A DNA stretch of 64,000 nt from Pelagibius sp040217155 (lineage in GTDB: Bacteria; Pseudomonadota; Alphaproteobacteria; Kiloniellales; Kiloniellaceae): NCBI GenBank assembly GCA_040217155.1, contig JAVJNS010000007.1:62001-126000 (forward strand), in the 5' to 3' direction. The notes below the pieces were generated by a model. The model saw only the letters and a list, made by a program, of their open reading frames with translations. It ran no database searches and had not been told where the DNA came from. This document shows, piece by piece, positions 15,073 to 24,332 of the stretch. Within the stretch, counting starts at the first letter, position 1. Each line of letters starts with the position of its first letter. A program made the position numbers and the translations under genes.

Positions 15073-17112
15073 TTGCCGGATGATGCCCATAAAAGCGCTG
15101 TCAAAGACGCCCTGATCGTCTTCACACCGTCAGGCCGGCGCGGGCGCTTTCCGGTCGGCACCCCGATCCTGAAAGCGGCGCGCAGCCTCGGCGTCGATGT
15201 CGACTCGGTCTGCGGCGGCCGTGGCCTTTGCGGCCGGTGCCAAATCGAAGTCGGCAACGGCGAGTTCGCCAAGCACGCCATCACCAGCCGTGCCGACCAC
15301 GTCTCCGGCTGGAACCAGACCGAGGCGCGCTACAAGGAAAAGCGCGGCATGGTCGAGGGCCGCCGCCTGTCCTGCCAGGCCCTGTTGCTCAAGGACGCCG
15401 TGATCGATGTCCCGGCGGAGAGCCAGGTCCACAAGCAGGTCGTACGCAAGCGCGCAGAAGTGCGCAACATCGAGCTCGACCCGGCGATCCGGCTGCACTA
15501 CGTCGTGGTCGAGGAACCCGACATGCACAACCCGACCGGCGACCTGGAGCGCCTGCTGGCGGCGCTCGACGACCAGTGGGGCCTGTCGGAACTTGAGACC
15601 GACCTGCGCACCCTGCAGAGCCTGCAGCAGACCCTGCGCGCCGGCAATTGGAAGGTCACCGTCGCGGTGCACCGCGGCCAGGTGATCACCGCCATCTGGC
15701 CGGGCTTTCACGACCGCACCTATGGCCTGGCGATCGACATCGGCACCACCACCATCGCCGCCCACCTGTGCAACCTCGCCACCGGCGAGGTCATCACCTC
15801 CTCCGGTGTGATGAACCCGCAGATCCGCTTCGGCGAAGACCTTATGAGCCGCGTGTCCTATGTCATGATGAACCCCGGCGGCGAGCGCGAGATGACCGAT
15901 GCCGTGCGCCGCGCCATCAACGACCTGACCGAGACGGTCTGTGAGGAAGGCGGCATCGAGCGCGAAGAAATCCTCAATGCCACCTTCGTCGGCAACCCCA
16001 TCATGCACCACCTGCTGCTCGGCATCGATCCGATCGAACTGGGCGGCGCGCCCTTCGCGCTGGCCGCGAACTCCGGCATCACCCTCTGGGCCAGCCAGCT
16101 CGACCTGCGCTTCCATCCCAATGCCCGGGTCTACGTGCTGCCCTGCATCGCCGGCCACGTCGGCGCCGACACTGCCGGCGTCATCCTCTCCGAATCGCCG
16201 CACAAGACCGACAAGATGACCCTGGTGGTCGACGTCGGCACCAACGCCGAAATCGTGCTGGGCAATCGCCACCGCCTGCTGGCCTGCTCCTCGCCCACCG
16301 GCCCCGCCTTCGAAGGCGCCCAGATTTCCTGCGGCCAGCGCGCCGCGCCCGGCGCCATCGAGCGGGTGCGCATCGACCCTGAATCCCTGGAGCCGCGCTT
16401 CAAGGTGATCGGCAGCGACCTCTGGTCCACCGAGGAAGGCTTCGCCGAGGAAACCAGGGAAACCGGCGTCACCGGGATCTGCGGCTCCGGCATCATCGAG
16501 GTCCTGGCGGAGATGTTCCTCGCCGGCATCCTGATGCAAGATGGCACCATCGACGGCGCCATGGCGGCGCGCAGTCCGCGCATCCGTCCGGACGGACGCA
16601 CCTTCTCCTACCTGCTGCATCAGGGCGAGCAGGAGATCAGCATCGTTCAGAACGACGTGCGCGCGATTCAGCTCGGCAAGGCGGCGCTCTATGCCGGCAT
16701 CCGCCTGCTGATGGACCGCCTGGGAGTCGAGGAACTGGAGCAGATTATGCTGGCCGGCGCCTTCGGCAGCCATATCGACACCAAGTACGCCATGATCCTG
16801 GGGATGATCCCCGACTGCCCGCTGAAGCAGGTCTATTCCGCCGGCAACGCGGCGGGCACCGGCGCGCGCATCGCGTTGCTGAACCAGTCGGCGCGCGACG
16901 AGATCGAGCAGGTCATCCGCCAGGTCGAGAAGATCGAGACAGCGGTGGAGCCGAAGTTCCAGTCCCACTTCGTCGAGGCCATGGGCATCCCCCATTCCAC
17001 GGCCAGCTTCCCCAACCTCGCCGCCGCGGTCACCCTGCCCGCGCGCAAGCCCCGCGGCGACGGCAACGACGGTGGCGAGAGCGGCGGCCGGCGGCGGCGC
17101 AGAAGAGGCTGA
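15073..17112 (+). CDS. RamA/RACo-type reductive activator of corrinoid protein (2Fe-2S + ASKHA ATPase)
   Basis: 679 residues from TTG 15073, preceded by AGGCAGGGGGG; no better start is in frame. The N-terminal ferredoxin domain has C47-x5-C53-x2-C56 and C101 as 2Fe-2S ligands (CGGRGLCGRC). After a linker, the actin-like ATPase part starts GLAIDIGTTTIAAHL (about 219-233), with VGNPIMHHLLLGI, DVGTNAEIVLGN and AGAFGSHID. Such proteins use ATP to drive reduction of inactive Co(II) to Co(I), keeping the corrinoid protein active. The C-terminus ends GGRRRRRRG. It closes the corrinoid operon; its stop is 3 bases from the convergent DadA-like gene. Confidence 0.93.
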   Translation: MPDDAHKSAVKDALIVFTPSGRRGRFPVGTPILKAARSLGVDVDSVCGGRGLCGRCQIEVGNGEFAKHAITSRADHVSGWNQTEARYKEKRGMVEGRRLSCQALLLKDAVIDVPAESQVHKQVVRKRAEVRNIELDPAIRLHYVVVEEPDMHNPTGDLERLLAALDDQWGLSELETDLRTLQSLQQTLRAGNWKVTVAVHRGQVITAIWPGFHDRTYGLAIDIGTTTIAAHLCNLATGEVITSSGVMNPQIRFGEDLMSRVSYVMMNPGGEREMTDAVRRAINDLTETVCEEGGIEREEILNATFVGNPIMHHLLLGIDPIELGGAPFALAANSGITLWASQLDLRFHPNARVYVLPCIAGHVGADTAGVILSESPHKTDKMTLVVDVGTNAEIVLGNRHRLLACSSPTGPAFEGAQISCGQRAAPGAIERVRIDPESLEPRFKVIGSDLWSTEEGFAEETRETGVTGICGSGIIEVLAEMFLAGILMQDGTIDGAMAARSPRIRPDGRTFSYLLHQGEQEISIVQNDVRAIQLGKAALYAGIRLLMDRLGVEELEQIMLAGAFGSHIDTKYAMILGMIPDCPLKQVYSAGNAAGTGARIALLNQSARDEIEQVIRQVEKIETAVEPKFQSHFVEAMGIPHSTASFPNLAAAVTLPARKPRGDGNDGGESGGRRRRRRG

Positions 17113-17115
17113 TCT

Positions 17116-18384
17116 TCAGATTCCCTGCCCCTGGGGGAAGCGGTCGATGGTCAGGCCGTCGAGGGGAATGCCGGTCGGCCGGTCGGACAGCAGGTCGGCG
17201 AGAATGCGCCCCGAGCCCGGCCCCATGGTCCAGCCAAGCGTGCCGTGGCCGGTATTGAGATAGAGATTGGCGATCTTGGTCGGCCCGATCAGCGGCCCGC
17301 CGTCGGGGATCATGGGCCGGAGCCCGGTCCAGAACTTCACATCGGTCAGGTCGCCGCCCTTGGGGAAGAGGTCGCGCACGATGTGGAACAGCATGGCGCA
17401 GCGGCCGTGTGACAGGTGCAGGTTGTAGCCGGTCAGCTCGGCGGTGCCCGCCGCCCGGATGCGGTCGCCGAGCCGGGTGATCGCGACTTTCGATTTCTCA
17501 TCCATCATGGTCGACACCGGCGCGCCGTCCTCGTCGATGATCGGCACGGTGACCGAATAGCCTTTCACCGGATAGACCTGGGTGCGGATCCCCAGCGGAC
17601 GCACCAGCAGCGGGGTGTAGCTGCCGAGCGCGGCGACATAGGCATCGGCGGTCTCGTTGCCGCGGCTCGTCTCGACATGGCGAACCCTGTCGCCCTCGAC
17701 CGCGAGGCGCTTGATCTTGGTGTCGTACTTGAAGGTGACACCCAGACCGGCGGCGAGCTCGGCCAACCGTTCGGTGAAGAGGAAGCAGTCGCCGGTCTCG
17801 TCACCCGGCAGCAGCAGACCCCCGGCCACCTTCTCCGCGACATGCTTGAGCGCCGGCTCCTGTCCGACGCAGCCGGCGCGGTCGAGCACCGCATGGTCGA
17901 TACCGAATTCCTTCAGGATCTCGATATCCTTGGCCGCGGCATCCAGGCTCTTCTGGTCGCGAAACATCTGCAGCGTGCCGCCCGTGCGCTCATCGTAGCT
18001 GATTGCGGTTTCGCGGCGCAGCTCTTCGAGGCAGTCGCGGCTGTAGGTGGCGACCCGCAGCATGCGGGCTTTGTTGATCCGATAGGCGCCGAGGTTGCAG
18101 TTCTTCAGCATCCGGTAGAGCCAGCGCATCATGTAGATGTCGATGCGCGGGCGGATCACCAGCGGCGAATGCCTGTGCAGCATCCACTTGATCGCCTTTA
18201 AAGGCATGCCGGGCCCGGCCCAGGGCGCGGAATAACCGGGCGAAACCTCACCGGCATTGGCGAAACTGGTTTCCATGCCCGGCGAGGCCTGGCGGTCGAG
18301 GACCACCACCTCGTGTCCGGCCTTGGCGAGATAATAGGCGGTCGAGACGCCGACGACCCCGCTTCCGAGAACGACAACTTTCAT
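17116..18384 (-). CDS. DadA-like D-amino acid / secondary amine dehydrogenase
   Basis: 422 residues from ATG 18384, with GAAGGGGG upstream. An N-terminal Rossmann FAD motif VVVLGSGVVGVSTAYYLAKAG is followed by the DadA signature ETSFANAGEVSPGYSAPWAGPGMP, and the C-terminal FAD motif TGHGTLGWTMGPGSG. DadA oxidises D-amino acids, delivering electrons to the membrane. Next to corrinoid and sarcosine genes, an N-methylated amino acid such as N-methylproline or a D-amino acid are plausible substrates, but the sequence cannot decide. It lies 61 bases downstream of the GlxA-type regulator on the same strand and is likely cotranscribed with it. Confidence 0.87.
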   Translation of the reverse strand: MKVVVLGSGVVGVSTAYYLAKAGHEVVVLDRQASPGMETSFANAGEVSPGYSAPWAGPGMPLKAIKWMLHRHSPLVIRPRIDIYMMRWLYRMLKNCNLGAYRINKARMLRVATYSRDCLEELRRETAISYDERTGGTLQMFRDQKSLDAAAKDIEILKEFGIDHAVLDRAGCVGQEPALKHVAEKVAGGLLLPGDETGDCFLFTERLAELAAGLGVTFKYDTKIKRLAVEGDRVRHVETSRGNETADAYVAALGSYTPLLVRPLGIRTQVYPVKGYSVTVPIIDEDGAPVSTMMDEKSKVAITRLGDRIRAAGTAELTGYNLHLSHGRCAMLFHIVRDLFPKGGDLTDVKFWTGLRPMIPDGGPLIGPTKIANLYLNTGHGTLGWTMGPGSGRILADLLSDRPTGIPLDGLTIDRFPQGQGI

Positions 18385-18445
18385 TGAACCCCCTTCGCAC
18401 ACAGTCCCGCCGCCGCCCACCCCGGCGCCGGACCATGGTCGTGCT

Positions 18446-19453
18446 CTAGTTCAGCGCCGCGACCGAATCGTCCCCCTCGCCGGCCTGCAGGGGCAGCCCG
18501 CGCTCCTTGCGCGGGGTGCGGCCGAAGAAATCGCGGTAGCATTTTGAGAAGTGGGAGGCAGAGACGAAGCCGCAGGCCAGCGCCACGTCGATCACCGACA
18601 TGTTGGTCTGCAGCAGCAGCAGCCGCGCCTTGTTGAGACGAAGCTCCAGATAATAGCGTGCCGGCGAGCGGTTCAGGTACTTGCGAAACAGGCGCTCGAG
18701 CTGGCGGGTCGAGAGATCGGCACCACGCGCCAGTTCGCTGCGGCTCAGCGGCTCCTCCAGGTTCTGCTCCATGGTGCCGATCACCGCGAGCAGCTTCGGA
18801 TGGCGCACGCCGAGACGCGCCGGCAGCGAGATCCGCTGGCGGTCGTGGTGATCGCGAATACGCTCGTGCATGAACTGGTCGGCGACGCTGGCGGCCAGTT
18901 CGTGGCCGTGCTGGCGCGCGATAACGTTCAGCATCATGTCGATGGCCGCCGTGCCGCCGGAACAGGTAAAGCGGTTGCGGTCGATTTCGAAGAGTTCCGT
19001 CGTCACTTCGATCTCCGGAAAGTCCTCGCAGAAGCCCGCCAGGTTCTCCCAATGGATGGTGCAGCGCGCGCCGTCGAGCAGCCCGGCCTTGGCCAGAACA
19101 TAGCTGCCGGTGCAAATCGCCCCGATGTCGGCGCCGCGGCGGTCCGCCTTGCGCAACCAGCCTGAAAGCGACCTGTCCTTGATCAGATGCACGTCGATCC
19201 CGCCGCAGACGATCACCGTGCCGCAGCTGTCGGCTGCAGAGAGGTCGCCGGCGACCGGCAGACTGAGGCCGTTGGATGCGCTCGCCGGCTGCCCGTCGAC
19301 GGAGGTCAGGACCCAGCTGTACAGCTCCTGGCCGCTCAACCTGTTGGCCAAGCGAAAGGATTCCAACAATCCGGTGAACGGCAGGAAGGAAAAGCGGGGC
19401 AGCAGGATCAGGGCGATCCGCTGCGGCAGCTCTCTGGGAACATTTCCGAACAT
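18446..19453 (-). CDS. GlxA-family (AraC-type) transcriptional regulator, GbdR-like
   Basis: 335 residues from ATG 19453. The N-terminal DJ-1/PfpI-like domain (about 10-190) includes IALILLPRFSFLPFTGLLE and GAICTGSYVLAKAGLLDG. The C-terminal AraC HTH domain (about 215-320) includes ELARGADLSTRQLERLFRKY and DVALACGFVSASHFSKCYRDFFG. GlxA-type regulators such as GbdR activate betaine, dimethylglycine and sarcosine catabolism in pseudomonads. This gene is divergent from soxBDAG across a 285-base gap, so it probably activates that operon. Longer upstream frames exist to 19657 but look non-coding. Confidence 0.9.
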   Translation of the reverse strand: MFGNVPRELPQRIALILLPRFSFLPFTGLLESFRLANRLSGQELYSWVLTSVDGQPASASNGLSLPVAGDLSAADSCGTVIVCGGIDVHLIKDRSLSGWLRKADRRGADIGAICTGSYVLAKAGLLDGARCTIHWENLAGFCEDFPEIEVTTELFEIDRNRFTCSGGTAAIDMMLNVIARQHGHELAASVADQFMHERIRDHHDRQRISLPARLGVRHPKLLAVIGTMEQNLEEPLSRSELARGADLSTRQLERLFRKYLNRSPARYYLELRLNKARLLLLQTNMSVIDVALACGFVSASHFSKCYRDFFGRTPRKERGLPLQAGEGDDSVAALN

Positions 19454-19738
19454 AGATTGACAGCGGCTCTCGTGCTGACTGTGAAATACCGTTCCAGCGA
19501 CTCTGGCATATCCGGCTGTGTCGCGAACAGATAAATTTCCGCCGGGGAAACGCGAGCCCGGGTACCGCTTATCGAGTGCCCTGACGCCCTGCGAAAAGCA
19601 CCGCGGAACCCCGAAATCGGAGGTTTTGTTGCCAAGCCGGATTGCGGGTGTCAGCATGGTTGCGCGGCGGGGGTTACGGCCCCCTCCGCGGGACCGCCGA
19701 CCGCTGCGACGGTCTCAACCAGGGGGACTACATCGGGC

Positions 19739-20992
19739 ATGAAGCCGCGCTACTCAGTGTTCAGCCTTCTGCGCAACGCCCTCAGCTACCACGAGAACTG
19801 GCAGCAGGCGTGGCGCAGCGCGGAGCCCAAGGCGCGCTACGACGTGGTCATCGTCGGCGGCGGAGGCCATGGCCTGGCAACGGCCTACTACCTGGCCAAG
19901 CTGCACGGCATCAAGTCCATCGCCGTGATCGAGCGCGGCTGGCTGGGCGGCGGCAATACCGGCCGCAATACCACCATCGTGCGCTCCAACTACCTCTGGG
20001 ACCAGTCGGCGGCGCTCTATGAGCACGCGCTGAAGCTTTGGGAGGGTCTCTCCCAGGACCTGAACTACAACGTCATGTTTTCGCAGCGCGGCGTGCTGAA
20101 CCTCGCGCACAACCAGCACGATCTCCGCGAAACCCTGCGGCGGGTCAACGCCAACCGCCTGAACGGCATCGATTCGGAGTTCCTCAACGCCCAGCAGGTA
20201 AAGGAGATGGTGCCGCTCATTGACCTGCGCGAAGGCGGCCGCTACCCGGTGCTGGGCGCCAGCCTGCAGCGCCGCGGCGGCACCGCGCGCCACGATGCGG
20301 TGGCCTGGGGCTACGCCCGCGCCGCCGACGCGCTGGGCGTCGACATCATCCAGGAATGCCCGGTCAACGGCTTCCGCATCGAGGACGGCAGGGTCACCGG
20401 CGTGGAAACCGGCAAGGGCTTCATCGCGGCCGGCAAGGTCGGCATCGTCACCGCCGGCCACTCCAGCGTCATGGCCAACCTGGCCGGCTTCCGCCTGCCG
20501 ATCCAGTCGTTGCCGCTGCAGGCCCTGGTGTCCGAACCGGTGAAACCGATCCTCGACACCGTGATCATGTCGGGCGCCGTCCACGCCTACGTCAGCCAGT
20601 CCGACAAGGGCGAGCTGGTCATCGGCGCCGGCGTCGACAGCTACATCGGCTACGGCCAGCGCGGCAGCCTGCCGGTCACCGAGGAAACCCTGGCGGCCGT
20701 GTGCGAGCTGTTCCCCATGTTCCGGCGCATGCGCATGCTGCGCCAGTGGGGCGGCATCGTCGACGTCTGCCCGGACGCCAGCCCGATCCTCTCCAAGACG
20801 CCGGTCGAGCACCTCTACATCAACTGCGGCTGGGGCACCGGCGGCTTCAAGGCGACCCCCGGTTCGGGCTGGGCCTTCGCCCACACCATCGCCAAGGACG
20901 CACCGCACGACCTGAACGCGGCCTTCTCCCTCGACCGCTTCCGCAGCGGCTTTCTCATCGACGAGCACGGCGCCGCCGCCGTCGCCCACTAG
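19739..20992 (+). CDS. soxB: sarcosine oxidase, beta subunit
   Basis: 417 residues, the usual length for the beta chain of heterotetrameric sarcosine oxidase. It begins KPRYSVFSLLRNAL and has the FAD motif VVIVGGGGHGLATAYYLAK (about 36-54), then NTGRNTTIVRSNYLWD, and the C-terminal NCGWGTGGFKATPGSG. This subunit binds FAD and the covalent FMN at the alpha-beta interface and oxidises sarcosine to glycine with O2. First gene of the soxBDAG operon. The AGGGGGA at about 19721-19727 is a ribosome-binding site roughly 10 bases upstream of the ATG. Confidence 0.96.
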   Translation: MKPRYSVFSLLRNALSYHENWQQAWRSAEPKARYDVVIVGGGGHGLATAYYLAKLHGIKSIAVIERGWLGGGNTGRNTTIVRSNYLWDQSAALYEHALKLWEGLSQDLNYNVMFSQRGVLNLAHNQHDLRETLRRVNANRLNGIDSEFLNAQQVKEMVPLIDLREGGRYPVLGASLQRRGGTARHDAVAWGYARAADALGVDIIQECPVNGFRIEDGRVTGVETGKGFIAAGKVGIVTAGHSSVMANLAGFRLPIQSLPLQALVSEPVKPILDTVIMSGAVHAYVSQSDKGELVIGAGVDSYIGYGQRGSLPVTEETLAAVCELFPMFRRMRMLRQWGGIVDVCPDASPILSKTPVEHLYINCGWGTGGFKATPGSGWAFAHTIAKDAPHDLNAAFSLDRFRSGFLIDEHGAAAVAH

Positions 20993-21015
20993 CGCACCGG
21001 GATCGCAAGAACATC

Positions 21016-21309
21016 ATGCTGCTGATTACCTGTCCTCACTGCGGCGATCGCGCTGAAAGCGAATTCGCCAACGGCGGCGAAGCGCACATCGAGCGCCCCA
21101 AGGATCCCGAGAATCTGACCGACGCGGAATGGGCCGAGTTCGTCTATCTGCGCGACAATCCCAAGGGGCTGGTGCTGGAGCGCTGGAATCACGCCCAGGG
21201 CTGCCGGCGCTGGTTCAACGTGGCGCGCGATTCCGTCAGCTACGAGATCCTCGCCGTCTACCCCATGGGCTCGCCGCCGCCGGCGCTCGAGCCGCGGCGC
21301 TACGTCTGA
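21016..21309 (+). CDS. soxD: sarcosine oxidase, delta subunit
   Basis: 97 residues. Zinc ligands of the delta chain are all present: Cys6 and Cys9 (CPHCG), His59 and Cys63 (WNHAQGC). It also has the family motifs RPKDPENLTDAEWAEFVYLRD and GCRRWFNVARD. A structural subunit of the tetramer, located between soxB and soxA, 23 bases after soxB. Confidence 0.95.
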   Translation: MLLITCPHCGDRAESEFANGGEAHIERPKDPENLTDAEWAEFVYLRDNPKGLVLERWNHAQGCRRWFNVARDSVSYEILAVYPMGSPPPALEPRRYV

Positions 21310-21323
21310 AAAGGAGTCGGGAC

Positions 21324-24300
21324 GTGGCAGGTCGCATGCGTTTGCCCCAGGGCGGTCTCGTCGAACGCGACGAGGTCCTGAATTTCACTTTCGACGGCAA
21401 GAGCTACAAGGGTCTGGCCGGCGACAGCCTGGCCGCGGCCCTGCTCGCCAACGACTTGCACCTGGTCGGCCGCAGCTTCAAGTATCACCGCCCGCGCGGC
21501 ATCGTCAGCGCCGGCGCAGAGGAACCCAATGCGCTGGTCCAGGTCGGCGACGATCCGCGCACCGAACCCAACGTGAAGGCCACGCAGATCGAACTGGTCG
21601 AGGGCCTGAAAGCGCAGCCGCAGAACGCCTGGCCCTCGCTGGAGTTCGACCTCGGTGCGGTCAACGGTGTGATGTCGCGCTTCCTGCCCGCCGGCTTCTA
21701 CTACAAGACCTTCATGTGGCCGGCCGGCGCCTGGATGACCTACGAGCGCTTCATCCGGCGTGCCGCCGGCCTGGGCCGCGCACCGCGCGAACGCGATCCG
21801 GACCGCTACGACAAGACCTATGCCAACTGCGACCTGCTGGTCGTGGGTGCCGGTCCGGCCGGCCTCGCCGCGGCGCTGGCCGCCGGGCGCGCCGGCGCGC
21901 GCGTGGTGCTGGCCGAACAGGATCACCTGCTCGGCGGCGCCCTACTCGGCCGCCAGGGCGAGGTCATCGACGGCAAGCCGGCGCTCGCCTGGGTGGCCGA
22001 CGCGGAAGCGGAACTGGCGGCCCTGCCCGAGGTCCGTATCCTCAGGCGCACCGTCGCCTATGCGGCTTTCGACCATAACTTCTTCGGCCTCGCGGAGAGC
22101 GTCACCGACCACCTGGCCACGCCGCCGGACCACCTGCCGCGCAAACGCCTGTGGAAACTGCGCGCCAAGCAGGCGGTGTTCTGCACCGGCGCCATCGAGC
22201 GCCCCATGGTCTTTGCCGACAACGACCGGCCCGGCGTGATGACCGCTTCGGCGGTGCAGACCTACATCAACCGCTACGCCCTGCGCCCCGGACGGCGCGC
22301 CGTGGTTTTCACCAACAACGACAGCGGTTACGGCGCCGCCCTCGACCTGGAGGCCGCGGGCGTCGAGGTGGCCGCGGTAGTCGATACCCGCCCCACGCCG
22401 AGCGGACCGCTGAGCGCGCGCGCCGAGGCCCAGGGCCTGCGCATCATCGCCGAGTCCGCGATCATCGCCGTCGACGGCAAGAAGCGGGTCAGCCGCGTGC
22501 GGGTGGCCGAACTCACCATCGACGGCAAGGCCGTCGCCGGCGCGACCACGACGCTCGACTGCGATCTCGTCGCCAGCTCCGGCGGCTGGAACCCGACGGT
22601 GCATCTCTTCTGCCAGGCCAAGGGCAAGCTGCGCTGGGACGACGTGCAGGCCTGCTTCGTGCCCGACCAGGCCATGCAGCGGGGCCATCATTCCGCCGGC
22701 GCCGCCAACGGCCGTTTCGGTCTCGGCGGCTGCCTGCGCCAAGGCGCCGAGGCCGGCGCCAGGGCGGCGGTGGACTGCGGCTTCACAGAAGCCAAGGCGG
22801 CGGCACCGGGCGCCGAGGACCACGATTTCCTGCCGGGGCGCTGGCTCTGGCTGATCCCCGGCGAGAAGCCCTTGGGCCAGAAGGCCAAGCACTTCGTCGA
22901 TCAGCAGAACGACGTCACCGCGGCCGACCTGAAACTGGCCTTGCGGGAAGGCTACAGTTCGATCGAGCACGTCAAGCGCTACACCACCACCGGCATGGCC
23001 ACCGACCAGGGCAAGATGGGCAACGTGAACGCCATCGGCATTGTCGCCGAGCAGGTCGGCAAACACCTGCCGGACGTCGGCGTCACCACCTTCCGCCCGC
23101 CCTATACGCCGGTCACCTTCGGGGTCTTTGCCGGGCGCGACGTCGAGGACCTGCTGGATCCCCTGCGCCGCACGCCGATGCATGCCTGGCAGGAGCGCAA
23201 CGGCGCCCGGTTCGAAGACGTCGGCCAGTGGCGCCGCGCCTGGTTCTATCCGCGCGACGGCGAGGACATGCACGCGGCGGTGAACCGCGAAGTCAAAGCG
23301 GTGCGCGACAGCATCGGCATCCTCGATGCCACGACCCTCGGCAAGATCGACATCCAGGGGCCCGACGCCGCCGAGTTCCTCAACCGGGTCTACACCAATG
23401 CCTGGCTGAAGCTGGCGGTCGGGCGCTGCCGCTACGGCCTGATGCTGAAGGAAGACGGCATGGTGATGGACGATGGCGTCACCACCCGCCTCGGCGAGCA
23501 GTACTACCTGATGACCACGACTTCTGGTAATGCCGCCGCGGTGCTGGCCCACCTGGAAGACTACCTGCAGACCGAGTGGCCGGACCTCAAGGTCTACCTG
23601 ACCTCGGTGACCGAACAGTTCGCCACCATGACCATCTCCGGACCCTCGGCCCGCAGTCTGCTGGCCGAGATGAGCGACGCCGACCTCTCCCCCGAGGCGC
23701 TGCCGCACATGGGCTATACGGCGGCCAAGGTGGCAGGCGTCCCGGCGCGCATCTTCCGCATCTCCTTCACCGGCGAGGTCTCCTATGAGATCAACGTCCC
23801 GGCGTCCTTCGGCATGGCGGTCTGGCAGAGCCTGATGACGGCGGGCGAGCGCTACGGCATCACGCCTTACGGGACCGAAGCCATGCACGTGCTGCGCGCC
23901 GAGAAGGGCTACATCATCGTCGGCCAGGAGACCGACGGTTCGGTGACGCCGCTCGACCTCGGCATGGACTGGATCGTCTCCAAGACCAAGGACTTCGTCG
24001 GCAAGCGCTCGCTCACCCGCGCGGACATGTCCAAGCCCGACCGCAAGCAACTGGTCGGCGTTCTGACCAAAGATCCGCAAGAGGTCTTGCCCGAGGGCGC
24101 GCAGCTGGTCGACAAGGTGCTGTCGCAGCCGCCGATGCCGATGCTGGGGCATGTCACCTCCAGCTACTATTCGCCGAACTGCGAGCGCTCCATCGCCTTG
24201 GCGCTGGTCAAGGGCGGACTGGCCAGGAAAGGCGACACCGTCTTCGCCCCTCTGGCGGACGGCAAGGTGGTGCCCTGCGTCATCGCCGAGTCGCCGGTGT

Positions 24301-24332
24301 TCTTCGATCCGGAAGGGGAGCGGCTGAAGTGA
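21324..24332 (+). CDS. soxA: sarcosine oxidase, alpha subunit
   Basis: 1002 residues from GTG 21324, after AAAAGGAG with 7-base spacing; an upstream in-frame extension overlaps soxD and is not used. Domains in order: an N-terminal ferredoxin-like fold (FTFDGKSYKGLAGDSLAAAL, RSFKYHRPRGI), an NAD-binding Rossmann domain (LLVVGAGPAGLAAALAAGRAGA, about 171-192), and C-terminal GcvT-type folate-binding domains (about 600-1000). The GcvT part captures formaldehyde-level carbon as 5,10-methylene-THF. This matches the pathway role of the rest of the locus. The stop overlaps the soxG start (GTGA). Confidence 0.96.
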   Translation: MAGRMRLPQGGLVERDEVLNFTFDGKSYKGLAGDSLAAALLANDLHLVGRSFKYHRPRGIVSAGAEEPNALVQVGDDPRTEPNVKATQIELVEGLKAQPQNAWPSLEFDLGAVNGVMSRFLPAGFYYKTFMWPAGAWMTYERFIRRAAGLGRAPRERDPDRYDKTYANCDLLVVGAGPAGLAAALAAGRAGARVVLAEQDHLLGGALLGRQGEVIDGKPALAWVADAEAELAALPEVRILRRTVAYAAFDHNFFGLAESVTDHLATPPDHLPRKRLWKLRAKQAVFCTGAIERPMVFADNDRPGVMTASAVQTYINRYALRPGRRAVVFTNNDSGYGAALDLEAAGVEVAAVVDTRPTPSGPLSARAEAQGLRIIAESAIIAVDGKKRVSRVRVAELTIDGKAVAGATTTLDCDLVASSGGWNPTVHLFCQAKGKLRWDDVQACFVPDQAMQRGHHSAGAANGRFGLGGCLRQGAEAGARAAVDCGFTEAKAAAPGAEDHDFLPGRWLWLIPGEKPLGQKAKHFVDQQNDVTAADLKLALREGYSSIEHVKRYTTTGMATDQGKMGNVNAIGIVAEQVGKHLPDVGVTTFRPPYTPVTFGVFAGRDVEDLLDPLRRTPMHAWQERNGARFEDVGQWRRAWFYPRDGEDMHAAVNREVKAVRDSIGILDATTLGKIDIQGPDAAEFLNRVYTNAWLKLAVGRCRYGLMLKEDGMVMDDGVTTRLGEQYYLMTTTSGNAAAVLAHLEDYLQTEWPDLKVYLTSVTEQFATMTISGPSARSLLAEMSDADLSPEALPHMGYTAAKVAGVPARIFRISFTGEVSYEINVPASFGMAVWQSLMTAGERYGITPYGTEAMHVLRAEKGYIIVGQETDGSVTPLDLGMDWIVSKTKDFVGKRSLTRADMSKPDRKQLVGVLTKDPQEVLPEGAQLVDKVLSQPPMPMLGHVTSSYYSPNCERSIALALVKGGLARKGDTVFAPLADGKVVPCVIAESPVFFDPEGERLK

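Noticed and set aside
21129..21323. Longer start for soxA inside soxD
   Set aside because: The extension is out of frame with SoxD, has non-coding composition, and GTG 21324 has a good ribosome-binding site and gives the normal length.
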